Shown: in pieces, positions 1 to 10,480 of the stretch
How positions within the stretch are numbered: position 1 is the first letter of the stretch
Layout of the letters: each line of letters begins with the position of its first letter
Origin: Apiospora phragmitis
Lineage: Eukaryota; Ascomycota; Sordariomycetes; Amphisphaeriales; Apiosporaceae
Assembly (NCBI GenBank): GCA_038363925.1
Contig: JAQQWL010000006.1
Span: 538,501-602,500 of the forward strand
Length of the DNA: 64,000 bases
Direction of reading: 5' to 3'
Notes under the pieces: model-generated
Databases searched by the model: none
Told to the model about the DNA's origin: nothing
What the model saw: only the letters and a program-made list of their open reading frames with translations
Position numbers and translations under genes: made by a program

Positions 1-1
1 C

Positions 2-133
2 GGGTTCCAGGATCCCATCAGTGGCTACGGTGCCAAGAATGTCGAGTTTCTGCGGCGGGTGGCGGCCCAGTACGATCCTCAGGGGGTCTTCCAGAAGCTG
101 ATACCGGGGGGCTTCAAGCTGCCGGCGAAGTAG
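2..133 (+). CDS. FAD-linked oxidoreductase, 3' end only
   Basis: This is the last 43 codons of a gene that begins left of the window; it stops at TAG 131-133. The reading contains YGAKNVEFLRRVAAQYDP followed by GVFQKLIPGGFKL, which resembles the C-terminus of fungal berberine-bridge-type FAD oxidoreductases (FAD-binding_4 proteins). These enzymes oxidise small molecules and are often secreted or belong to secondary-metabolite clusters. The catalytic part cannot be judged because only the tail is present. The neighbouring remnants downstream look like other metabolic enzymes, which fits a cluster context, but that is inference. Confidence 0.6.
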   Translation, partial: GFQDPISGYGAKNVEFLRRVAAQYDPQGVFQKLIPGGFKLPAK

Positions 134-179
134 GTAATTAGCAGTAGATAAAAGCCTCTGCTCCCCCTCCTCCGCCTGG

Positions 180-373
180 TCATGGGCCCGACGCTGTAGA
201 CCGCGGCCCCGGGCGGCCACGACGTCGTCGAGCTGGCTCTGAGCCCCCGGTATTCCGGCGAGCGAGGGTACTACACGCTTCTGCAGAAGGACCAGAGCTC
301 GCCGGAAAGCTAGGACAGGCAGAAGCCGGCCAGCCTCTGGGTGAAGGCTTTGACGTGGGCTAAGATGGACCAA
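180..373 (+). pseudogene. Relic resembling a short-chain dehydrogenase C-terminus
   Basis: One frame reads GHDVVELALSPRYSGERGYY, then TLLQKDQSSPES, a TAG, then DRQKPASLWVKALTWAKM. The pattern (PRYxGxRGYxTLLxKDxSSPxSRD followed by LWxKxLxWA) recalls the tail of some fungal NAD(P)-binding short-chain dehydrogenases. Two in-frame TAG codons interrupt it, one upstream near 197 and one at about 310; both could come from CAG or CGG by C-to-T change. No start, Rossmann motif or catalytic YxxxK is visible, so this is a short dead fragment at best. The family assignment is from memory of similar tails and is uncertain. Confidence 0.35.
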
Positions 374-577
374 GGTGGAACGAAGCTGTAGATCTGGTGT
401 ATTCAGGCTGGTCAAGCTTTGAAGTGATTAATGCGATAGGCAGAACCGGGTTTTACACTCTTTGTGACTTGGGGAGGCCCTTTATACAATAATAGCAATG
501 ATTTGTAATTGGTCATGTACTTACTCAGTCAATTTTCCACCACACTTCTAGAATACTCCTAGAATACTCCTATCCTC

Positions 578-850
578 ATATGGCCCGCCATCCATGACGC
601 CTTCTACGCGTTCCAGGATATCGTGGACGACCAGCGGCTCGGGCTGAAAGGCACCGCGGTGCTGTTTAGGGGCACAGCAAGCCGTTTCTGTGGGTCTACC
701 TCGCGGTGCAGATCGGCCTTCTGGCCTGCCCACAGATACTCACTACGGGCAGACGCTAAGTGCTTCATCATCGCGGTGGGTGGCTATGCGGCGGCCTACT
801 TATGGCAGAAATGGCTTGATGGAAGGGGTTATGTGGCTGCAAAAATTGAA
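578..850 (+). pseudogene. UbiA-type prenyltransferase remnant
   Basis: The reading DAFYAFQDIVDDQRLGLKGT followed by AVLF matches the second aspartate-rich motif of UbiA membrane prenyltransferases (YAxQDxxDDxxLGxKSxAxLF). About 60 bases later the sense moves by one base into another frame, KPFLWVYLAVQIGLLAC, which looks like the next membrane helix. A further hydrophobic segment, IIAVGGYAAAYLWQKW, follows. The first Asp-rich motif and the N-terminal half are missing. It is therefore a truncated, frame-shifted piece. In fungi such enzymes prenylate aromatic acids in meroterpenoid or quinone pathways. Confidence 0.5.
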
Positions 851-1228
851 TACCATGTTCGCCCAACAAACTGGCTCGCTGTCAGTGTTGGGCAATCAAC
901 GATGATGCGTCGGCAGCATCGGGAAGGGATGACGGAGCAAGGGATGACAAACAAACTGCAGGCCAGGGTAACCATTGCCCGAGCCCCCTAATGGTTGGTT
1001 GCCAAGTCGGCATTAGATCAAATTGGGCAACCTACACGATGTTGTATGCGGTTGATGCGGTACCGCCCCCTTTCCACAGTGAACCATCGGCGCACAACAA
1101 AAATGATACCCCATCCTTTTTTATTTATTTTTTATAACTTGGACCCGACGCTTCATAAGTTGGTCGATCATCAACTTATCAAAGTACTTTATTTTTTATA
1201 TTTTAACTTCAATTGCCAGTCGATAAAG

Positions 1229-2856
1229 ATGATGTTTCGCAGCGCTGTAACGCCGGCCATGCTGGTGCTATTCCATGTAGCCATTGCTGCGGGGGCAAAA
1301 CTGCTAAGTGGCGGGACCATGATCGCATTCGACCAGGAGTCCGAGCAGCTGCGAGTGATCAGGGGCGGGTCCGTCCTCATCGAGGGAGACCGAATCACTG
1401 GCGTTTCGGACGTGGCCTCGCCGCTCGACACGCCCGCCGGCGTCGAGTTCGTCGACTGCACCGACAAGATCATCACCCCGGGCTTCATCGACACCCACCG
1501 CCACGGGTGGCAGACCGTCTTTAAGACCATGGGCTCCATCACGACGCTGGCTGACTACGCCCTGCGGTTCAGCGCGCTCGTCGCCGCGCCCCTCTTCACC
1601 CCCGGACGACCTCTACATTAGCCAGCTCGCCGGCCTCTACGAGGCCGTGGCCGCTGGCGTGACCACCATCGTCGATCACGCCCACCACACCTGGACGCCC
1701 GAGCACGCCGCCGCGGGACTGCGCGCTTCTGTTGACAGCGGGGCCCGGGTCTTCTTTGGCTACACCTTCCAGAACTCGTCGGCTGAGTTTGGCGTCCCGG
1801 AGCAGATTGGGCAGTGGAAGGAGCTGGCCGCGGCCATGACCAGCAACTTGACTCAACTTTGCATCGCTTACGACGAATGGACCTCCAATCCTACGGGAGG
1901 TAACACGCAGGCTGTTATAGATCTGATAAAGTGCGTCTAATTTGAGAGTCCTCAGAATTGGAGTTGGCTAACCTTCATCACAGGGAGAGCGAATCGCTGC
2001 TAACCACTCATCATGTGGAGGGACCCTGGCTGTGTAAGTGTCTTCGCAGGCATCCGGATCTGTGGCTCTTCAATGTGCTGACCAGCTTGGCATAGTGGGA
2101 AACACCCCCCAAGACCTCCACCGGGCCGGCATCCTCAACTCGAGCACCCCGACCATCATCTCCCACGCCTCACATCTGGACGTTCGGGGCGCCAGCCTGC
2201 TGCGCGCCACTAACAAACACATATCCATCACGGCCGAGAGCGAGATGCACTATGGCCACCTGCACCCGACGAGCCACCTGATCCTGGACCAGGCCTCGCT
2301 CGGCGTCGACACCCACATGACCTTCTCGACCGACATCCTGACACAGGCCCGCCTCTGGCTCCAGTCGGCCCGCTACCGCGTCTACCAGAACACACTCGAC
2401 CGCTGGCAGATCCCCGCCCAGAACCCCTTCTCCGTCAACCAGGCCTTCCTGCTCGCGACCCGGAACGGCGGGCTGGCCGTCGGCTGTAAGGACTTGGGAG
2501 TCATCGCCCTGGGGGCCATGGCCGACCTCGTGGTCTGGGAGGGCCGGTCGCCGGCCATGCTCGGGTGGACGGACCCCGTCGCAGCCGTCATCCTGCACGC
2601 GAGCGTGGGCGATATCGCGCACGCGCTGATCAACGGCGCTTTCCGGAAGCGCGATGGCCGCCTCCTCGACTCCCGCTATTACGACGAGGTGCAAGACCGG
2701 TTTTTGGCCAGCGCGCAGCGCATCCAAAACGTCCTGAAGGAGATGCCGCTGCCGCCGCAGGAGGGCAACTTCTTGACTGGGTCACCATTCGGATACGTGA
2801 TGCAAGTTGATGCCCAGCGAGGCGAGGGGGCTGGGTACGGTCCAAACTTTGTTTGA
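1229..2856 (+). pseudogene. Amidohydrolase-family protein, broken by one base
   Basis: Exon 1 starts at ATG 1229 with a hydrophobic leader, then KLLSGGTMIAFDQ and the metal-binding loop GFIDTHRHGWQTVF. Sense runs in this frame to about 1602; in the run CCCCCGG at 1599-1605 one extra base moves the reading, and the following frame continues without a gap (DDLYISQLAGLYEAVAAGVT). Two introns fit: 1931-1983 (GTGCGT, CTAAC branch, CAG) and 2034-2095 (GTAAGT, TAG), joining VEGPWLLGNTPQDLHRAGIL. The last exon has TAESEMHYGH, FSTDILTQARLW and GVIALGAMADLVVWEGR, typical of atrazine-chlorohydrolase/cytosine-deaminase-like amidohydrolases. Without the extra base the product would be about 500 residues. 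No nonsense codon was seen, so the shift could be a recent mutation or an assembly error. Confidence 0.8.
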
Positions 2857-3673
2857 AAACTGGCGGGGCTGAAGGTGGTAATCGATTTGATGTAAAGAGG
2901 GACCGTCTCTTGATAGACACATACCGAGTAAGGGGGTGAAATAACAGCGATAAATTTGATCCTCCAAGCATCACCTCTTAGGTTTTGAAACGAAACATCC
3001 TGCCTCGCGCCAAACTTGCATGCGTGAAACCGCTCCCAGTCACAAATCTATCAGTGCGTGCATGTGATGGTTTAGCACTAATAGCCAGGGAGCTGTTTGA
3101 AACCCGACCTAGACGCCTCAAAAATGCAAAATATCAGGGTAAGTGTTAGGAGAGCCCACCACTGAAGCTAAGTTATCTAGCTGCCTGTTGTTGCTCCGGC
3201 TATTGCTCCGACGCTGTAGCAGTCCCTGCAACCAGTTCGGGTCAAGATATCAGTACGCAGGGAAGAATTTCACAAAATGAGGTGGTATCTTCGGGTTGGA
3301 TGCCACTTGGTGCAGCCCGGGGGGTTGTCCTGGTAGAAGCGAAAAAAGGGGTAATAACGTTGGAAGGGGCATGCACCGGACGTCTCGGGATAACCATAAT
3401 CGTTGTAGTAGTGGGGCGCCAATAGGTCCTGGCCTCCTTTTCTACCCCATGGCCAGCGATACATTCTCCTTCTCCAACATTTCCCAGGCACTTCTCTTCA
3501 CTCTGCCAATGCCCTTTCGATATGCTATTCCTTCTTACCACTCGACCCAAAGAACATTGTAAAAGCTCCAAGTCTCCTTCTCCACAGGCTGCGGCTCCCG
3601 GAAATGCAATCCACGGGAGATCGCCACAACGTCGACTGGAACAGCCGACGGGTAGGCACTCGTGAGGTGTTTC
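2857..3673. other. Intergenic stretch, no supported gene
   Basis: This interval holds short open frames on both strands but none with a recognisable domain. One minus-strand frame at 3270-3491 is rich in Tyr, Pro and Trp, but it has no homologous motif I know and no splice context, so I leave it unannotated. Confidence 0.4.
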
Positions 3674-3805
3674 CAGTGTTGTCAATCAACCAACCAACCC
3701 AACCACCGTTAGGTGGTTGGTTGGTTGGCCCTTATAACCTAATCGGCGCTGGTTGGTTGGTTAATTGGTTGGTTATAAGAGCTCTGGTTGGTTGGTATAT
3801 TAATA
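3674..3805. repeat. Subterminal GGTTGGTTGG/CCAACCAACC repeats of the hAT element
   Basis: The first 130 bases of the element contain a CCAACCAACC tract, then GGTTGGTTGG at about 3715, 3751 and 3787, with GGTTGGTTAATTGGTTGG between them. The two orientations can fold on each other, and they sit where hAT elements usually carry transposase-binding motifs. The role is inferred from position and density. Confidence 0.6.
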
Positions 3806-3837
3806 TCTCGTGATGTTTTTTTAGTGTTTTGAGCCTC

Positions 3838-5955
3838 TTATACATAGTGTTGTTCCATATCGCCTGATCGTAACCAACTAGTAGCCTTCCTTCCAGCCTC
3901 ATCCATCGTGGGATCTGTTACATCCTGCCGATCCTGCTCTGCTGTAACACAAAGGAACATCGGATCAATATCGTTGATAATTCCAGCTCTATACCAAGAC
4001 CTCAACGTCATTGATATATCCACGATCTTGATATCAAGCCTGAAGCGAGAGGTATCCTGTAACCGGCCGGCCGATGAGAACAATCTCTCAAATTCAGCTG
4101 ACATCGACTGGATCGTGAGAAAATCAAGAGCCATTCGCGAGAGTTTAGGGTATCGCTCGCGCTGGTTATGCCAGTATTGGATCGGATCGGATATACAACC
4201 TAATCCAGGTTCAACGCCGCGTGCGTACCATCGAGCATACTCGTTATCGCGCTCCTCATCGTGTGCTCGGCTTGCTCGGTTGCGTTGTTGTTGCAGGAAG
4301 GAAGTGAAGCTATTTACAGATATATTCGGTTGGGTAACTGTTGGCGTTGCCGGCCTGGGGTTCGGCCCATCTAAGTTGTTATATTCGGTATCCCACACAC
4401 CCTTAACTAGTTGTTTCGCATCGTGTACCCAATCGGCGTTCGTTGCCCAAAGGCATTCGAGAGACTTCCAATGTTGTAATAGATGGAATATATGAGCGGC
4501 GTAGTATATCGGTGTTGTCTGGAGGTTAGCATAGTAGCCGTTAATCTTTCCCCAGGCGGCGTTAACTCTAATGCCGTATTGAGCTGGTTCAGGGTAATTA
4601 ACCAAGTCAGCTTTATACTGTTCCAGCTTCTGTAGTATAAATTCGAAACCTGAGAGATAGTGGTAGATGTTGCCGTAAGACCCTTCAAATCCACCTGATC
4701 GTCGCCTTATCTGACCGTCGCCCTCTAGTTGGATAAGGCAATCCTCGAAATCGCTCAAAATCGACGCGATTCTCGTAAGAGCATCCCAATCAAGATCAGA
4801 CAATTGATTGGCAGGTTGGAGGGAGATAGGTATGTTTTTCGATGCATGAAATCGAAGGGTGCCTGTAACCGGCGATGTGTGTTGTTTAGTCCATTCATTG
4901 TTATACTTGGTACGCGTTATCTCGATGTATTGACGTAGTCGGATCGCTCGCTTGATCATATAATACGTTCCTAACCAACGCGTTTGGTTATCCTTGACGA
5001 GCCTAAGGGGCCTCTTTGATCTATCAGAATCGGCCTCCTGAACATATCGAAACAGATCGTTGATACGGTCGCTCTGATCGATCGCGATCACAATAATACG
5101 GAGCTTGCCAACAGGCCCTTGCTGGCGCCACCTCTCATAGTCGGCGTCGGTGAGAGTATCGTTATCGTCAAATTCGCGAATGCCCTCACTTGCCGATGCG
5201 GAAGGATCGAGCAGAGCCTTTGCTGCTAGGTTGAGAATGTGGCCGAAACAGCGACCTCGTCGGCGACGCCCATTAAACTTATAAGCGTTACCGATAAAGT
5301 CCATCGCCGTATCCATGTTGGAGGCGTTATCGAGGGTGAAATATCCAACCTTGTGGCCGATCTTATACTGGTCGATTAAGTTCACCATCGCGGCGCCGAT
5401 CATACCTCTATCGTGACTGCCTCTCACTTCCGGCATACCGAGGACGATCTTTCGAGGTTAATTGGTGAGGGCATCGCGAAAGAAACACGTCAATCCATAT
5501 ACGTTATGCCTGCTCCCTGACCTCCACCCATCGAACGCGAAGTGTATCTGACCAGGAGCGCGTTGCAATACATCGATAACGCGTTGGTGATGGCGATGGA
5601 ACTCGGTAACAATGCGTGATCGGATACTGTTGCGTGAGAGTATCGCTTGTTGGGTCTCGATCTGAGGGTTTAGGAAGGAGCAGAGGGCGCGAAATCCAGG
5701 CGTGTCAACAAGGCGGAAGGGGAGAGACTCGTTGACGATCCATTCGACGAGAAGGCGTTGAAAGTGTGTTTTATCGAAGGAATCGTGTATCTTATGCATC
5801 AGGATCACATCGTTACTGTTATCGGGGTTCAGGTTGTTCAGGAAGGTTGTTATAGTTCGTCGCTGGGAATATCTCGTCTCGTCGCCTCGCTCTTTTCTCG
5901 ATTTACGCATGTCGCTCGGTGCCTTGATGTTGTGATGTGTGTAAAGGTGACCCAT
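3838..5955 (-). pseudogene. hAT transposase with one in-frame stop
   Basis: Two minus-strand segments, 5955-5458 (165 aa) and 5436-3838 (532 aa), lie in the same frame and are separated by one TAA at 5458-5460. The sense continues across it (CFFRDALTN, stop, PRKIVLGMPEVRGSHD), so a CAA glutamine codon turned to TAA is the simplest explanation. RNase-H-like core motifs are seen: FAFDGWRSGSRHNVYGL carries the first Asp and GYFTLDNASNMDTAM the second. The C-terminal hAT dimerisation region follows, with MSAEFERLFSSAGRLQDTSR. In-frame sense extends upstream of the first ATG (LNKFIGDGLSNA), so the true start and any BED zinc finger lie further right, possibly beyond an intron. The product would cut and paste the element if intact. 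Confidence 0.85.
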
Positions 5956-6010
5956 CGCGTTTGATAGGCCGTCACCGATGAATTTGTTAAGTTGCGGTGA
6001 TTGAGCCTCA

Positions 6011-6533
6011 CTGCAACCTTACCAGAAGCGTTTAGCAGTGTTTAGCAGCGTGATTGGGGTCTGCCATGGGAGATGGGGGCTGTGTAAGTAAGCCCCGTGG
6101 GGCTGACTTGCTACGCAAAGCTGCGGTATACTTGTAGCGCCAACGAACTTATGAGCCTAGTGAGCCCCCGCCGAAAACCCGGGGAGTCTCGCAATTGTGC
6201 TCCCCAATTTCCTTTACGGCAGGCTAGGTTAACAGAGAGCTAAGAACTACTTCATCTGGAGACCTCATTTGAAAGCTCATCATTCGATATACACCGCTGC
6301 TTAAGTCAGCCTCTCGTGCGACGAGTTGCACGTCGCCAGGGGCATCATGCGGGGCGTCAGCAAATCCCGTGTGGGTGGGGTGACAGCTCGCAGATCCCCG
6401 TACATGCATATCGTCAGCATCTATAGATAAAGAGGGTCGGCCGTTCAGCCTGATACAGCGACAGAGTCGCGCGTCTCTTTTCACAAATGTCTGAGGGCAT
6501 GAAGAGAAGTAAGAAAAAACCGGAGACTGAACA
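6011..6533. other. Intergenic stretch before the NLR-like gene
   Basis: No gene or repeat family is recognised. It probably contains the promoter of the NACHT gene that starts at 6534 and possibly the lost right end of the hAT element. A short inverted pair, GCCCCGTGGGGC, lies near 6092. Confidence 0.35.
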
Positions 6534-9500
6534 ATGGCCGGCAATTGCTACCAGTCGTCGTTCGAGAAGTCGATCGTGGTGTTCAAGGAGGGGTTGCGAA
6601 GAAGAGACGTCGAGGACTTTCGGGCCACCGAACTGGAGCATTTGCGTACAAGGATCGCGACCTTGCAAACCAGACAGCATGCGCAGCGACGACTACAGGA
6701 CTTCAACCAGCTACAGTTATTCCTGGAAGCCATTGAGCAGTATGGAAAGGTGGTTTCGTCGTTCTATCCCAACAAGGAAATTGTTGCATTTATCTGGGGA
6801 CCCCTCAAGTTTTTGCTCCAGGTATGGCACGCTCGCGTTCTGCACCATCTCAGCCTCAGTACTGACAAGTACTACACAGGCAACAAGCGAACATGGTGAA
6901 GCCTTTCGCGAACTCTTAAGCGCTTATGCTTGCATCGGAGAGGCGCTTCCGCGATTGTTACAGTACCAAGATCTTTTTCGCACCGAGCCGCACATGGTCC
7001 AAGTCTTAGCACTCCTGTACGAGGACGTCCTCATGTTTCAGCGTATCATCTTACGTTACTTCCAGCAACCTCGTTAGCCTCGCTCTTCCTTATTTGAGAT
7101 TGGTCTCTAATCTAACCACGATTACGCAGTGTGGCAAACCGTGTTCAGCGAATCCTGGAAAACATGCAAGTCTCGCTTCCCCGGCATCATCCGCAACATC
7201 GCGACACGGCGCAACTTGATTGAGAACAAAGCGACCGATGTCTAAGTCGAAGAAGTTCGGGAGAGAATTCAGTACTCGTTACAGGTCGAAAAGAGCCAGC
7301 TCGACGAGCAGACCTTGCGGCAGATTCGAGATGTTCACAATTGGCTCAGGCCAACGAATGTTGATATCGATCAGGCCGCACTCCTCGAGGCTCGGGCAGA
7401 CTATCCCGGAACAGGCCAATGGCTCCTCGAAAACACGCTTTTCAAAGAGTGGTTTGATCCGCAATTTCCTACGATACCTACGTTGCTATGGATCAACGGT
7501 ATCCCTGGAGCAGGTAATCACTCAATCTTGTGATATCCCGCCCGATGATAGATATGCTGACATCACGACAGGCAAAACGATGCTCGCTTCCCTGGTGGTG
7601 CAGAAAGCAAAAGAGCTCGAGCCGGCGCCGGTAGTGCTGTACTTCTACTGCAAGTACGATAACCCGGAACGGGACAACTTCGTCTCTCTTGGACGAAGTC
7701 TGTTGGCGCAACTCTTGCATCATGACAACGGGCTGTTGCCTACTTTCTACCAGGAGTCTTGTCGCAGCGTCGATACTATACTCTCTTCACCGAAATCGGT
7801 CAGAGAACTGCTGACCCTAGCGTTTGGGAATTGCAAGAGTGCTTACATCATTCTCGATGGTCTGGACGAGTGCCCGCGTCAAGAACGACAAAACATCACA
7901 AAATGGTTCTGTGAGCTAGTCGAGAATCTTCCGAATGACGAACCGGAAAGGCTGCGTTGTCTCTTCATCAGCCAAGATGACGGGCCTGCCCGGAAGGACT
8001 TTGACAGGCTGGACCACCGCATCAAGATCGATACGAAGGACAGCCAAAACGACATCAAGGAGTATTGCCGCGTGGAAGCTGCCAAGCTCCTTGACAATTA
8101 CCCGTCTCTTCCGGGCGAAAAAGTATATTCAATCGCCGAGACTGTTGCAAACAACGTAGGAGGCGTGTAACCCCTGTCCCCTCGCTGATTACTCCATTGG
8201 TGTGCTTGACTAACAGAGGACATGAAGGACTTTTCTTGCTGGCGAAATTGATCTGGACGAACCTCTGCTGTCATACCTCCATCGCCAGGATGGAGGAGGA
8301 GCTCAAGCCAAATGTCTTCCCCCAGCAGATCAACGACGCGTAAGTTTGATGGACACTTGTCTTAGCTTACTTCAGCTGACCCCCGGAGTAGATACCGCCG
8401 TATTGTGATCCGAATCAGCGAACAGGCTTTGCCTGCAGCGAAGGAAGACGCGTTCCGGCTCTTGGGTTGGCTCGTGTGTGCGAAGAGGCCGCTCAAATGG
8501 CACGAGATACAGGGAATGAACTCTATCAACCTGGAAGCGCGGCGGGTCGATTTTGAGCGTCAGAGTTTTATCAAATCCCCCAAGGACTTGCTGGAGTCCT
8601 TGGTGGAAACGCGCGCAGACGGTAGCCTTGAGTTCGTGCATTTGACGGCCAAATTGTGAGTTCCCCAGTTCCAATCGGGAAGCAAAACAGAGAATTTGGA
8701 ATTGACTAACATTCGTATAATAGGTTTCTGCTTGAAGAAGCGTATGTGGTACCCTCAAAGGAAGAGATAAACCTGGCGAGCCTTTGCGTCGACTACTTGA
8801 ATCTCACAGCCTTTATCGACCCGCCCACAGCGGAGGGGGTCTTGAACGGCAACTACGGCTTCATGGACTATGCCGTTCTATTCTGGCTTCGACACTTGGA
8901 AACCGGGGCCACCCTCAAGACCGACGAAGAAGACGACGAGCTGATGGGCCAGCTCGCCGAATCGCTGGGAGTTTTCATCGAGCAACATTGGAACAGCCCT
9001 ACCAACGCCCTCCCACTAGCCAAACGGCACAGCGACAAGCTCCAGCACTTCCGGACCCAGCCCTACTACGAACGACTGGAGAAGGTCGTAGCGTCGACCA
9101 GAAAACAGCTCAAGCACTTCGGCAACCTGAGCCCGCGAGAGATGGCCCTGAATCTCGACCCCATGGTCCGCGACGTTCGGCAGGTCCTGGAGAAAGTCGT
9201 TTCCGACGAACTGGAGCCGGCATACCAACAGATCATCAAGGAGAGGTACGGCACCAACCTATTCAAGTGCCCTCGGTTCAGCTGCCAGTTCTTCACCATC
9301 GGCTTCTCCTCGGCCGCCGAGCGAGACGACCACATCAGCAAGCACGAGCGACCCTTCCACTGCTCGCACGAGAAATGCTTCGGCCACACCTTTGGCTTCT
9401 CGTCTGAGGTGCAGCGTGACAAGCACATGCGGGAGCACCATCTCGAAAGCACGATTCGGGACGAGGAATACCCGACCACCGAAGAAGTCGAGCGCAGCCT

Positions 9501-10002
9501 GACGAATGACCAGACAGCTACAGACGACAACAGGCAAACCCAAGAGGGTTATGTCAATCCAGAAGCGACGACAGGAGGCGCAGCTGCCGCCGCTACAGCC
9601 ACGATGGAGCAGCCTGAATCAGAGCCCGAGTCAGAGCCGGAACCACAGTACAGGCCGCGGCAGAAACGGCCCCGGCAGACGGAGTTCCGGTGCGAGGACT
9701 GCGACATGGTGTTCCAGAGGCGGTACAACCTGACGTCGCACCGCCTAACGCATAGCCCGCATCGTGAACATGTCTGTTCGGTTTGCCAGAAGGACTTTGC
9801 GCGGCCGGGAGACCTGAAGCGTCACGTGAGCAGCCACACGGGTGACAGGAACTTCGTCTGCCGCGGCACTTTGAGGAACGGGGAGCCCTGGGGCTGCGGC
9901 AAATCCTTCGCCAGGGCGGATACCTTGCGCAAGCATCACGAATCCCGGGTCGGGCGTTCGTGCATACAGGCTCGGCAACGAGAGTTGGGAGAGCAAGTAT
10001 AG
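6534..10002 (+). pseudogene. NACHT/C2H2 zinc-finger NLR-like protein with one nonsense codon
   Basis: Seven exons fit GT-AG rules and keep one frame: 6534-6821, 6880-7072, 7130-7513, 7572-8166, 8217-8339, 8392-8655 and 8724-10002 (3126 bases, 1042 codons). The N-terminus (VVSSFYPNKEIVAFIWGPLK, LLQYQDLFRTEP) resembles the DUF7708 region that precedes NACHT domains in fungal NLR-like proteins. The P-loop WINGIPGAGKTMLASLVV is itself split by intron 4, and the Walker B-like AYIILDGLDECP follows. The C-terminus has two C2H2-like fingers (KCPRFSCQFF...H, HCSHEKCFGHTF...H), an acidic linker, then canonical fingers starting CEDCDMVFQRRYNLTSH and CSVCQKDFARPGDLKRH and a third, larger one. A single TAA at 7243-7245 sits between KATDV and VEEVRE, just before the NTPase; CAA to TAA would explain it. 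Such proteins are thought to act in non-self recognition or programmed cell death. Truncation would remove the NTPase and all fingers. Confidence 0.85.
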
Positions 10003-10480
10003 TAATACCCTTTCGCAAGCGAGGTATCTCAAGAGCCTGTTTTGTAGTAAACAATGAATTACAATATCCATTAGAATCCCTAAAACCCGCTTAATCAATG
10101 TTCGAAGTTCTAAAGGCTATTATCCCGTAAACGAGAATGCATTGGCAGAAGCAACTAATATAGCTGTAGGTCAGTGTTAAGAAATCTAAAGATGTTTGAC
10201 AAGCAGGGTTATGACTACGCCGGTCAATCGTTCACGAAATACTAGGCACATAACATTGCAATTCTCACCACCAAGACACTTCTCTCCTCTGGTCCCATCG
10301 CCATCCAATTCAGCACATTTCCCGAACAATAAGATCGCAGTTGTTTGTCTTCCAGGAGTTTTAAAGCTGCTCGTCTCTTAGCACGAGCAACTCTGTCATG
10401 CGTATTATTTTAGTCCTACCTTTTGACCTCATTAAGCGCATTAGGTGAGAAATACAGATGGCCTGGCGCTTCTGCTTTGA
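10003..10480. other. Intergenic stretch between the NLR-like gene and the repeat array
   Basis: It is AT-richer than its flanks, holds the 3' region of the NACHT gene, and shows no gene. The first array-like block, a reverse-oriented GCTGGGCCGTAATGAG at 10485, appears at its right edge. Confidence 0.4.

Larger units (their letters stand above)
3674..6010 (-). mobile_element. hAT-superfamily DNA transposon (right end not found)
   Basis: The element is recognised by its transposase on the minus strand. A CAGTGTTG-type terminus, CAGTGTTGTCAATCAACC, starts at 3674; CAGTG ends are common in hAT elements. Just inside it lie many copies of GGTTGGTTGG on both strands, a pattern like subterminal transposase-binding repeats. 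I could not find the matching inverted terminus or an 8-bp target duplication near 6000-6100, so the right end given here is only the edge of recognisable coding sequence. The element is probably immobile because of the nonsense codon described for the transposase. Confidence 0.75.

Noticed and set aside
2170..2727. Minus-strand frame of 185 codons opposite the amidohydrolase
   Set aside because: Antisense shadow of the conserved last exon.
3270..3491. Minus-strand frame rich in Tyr, Trp and Pro
   Set aside because: Looks protein-like in places but has no start context, no homologous motif known to me and competes with another frame at 3242-3685.
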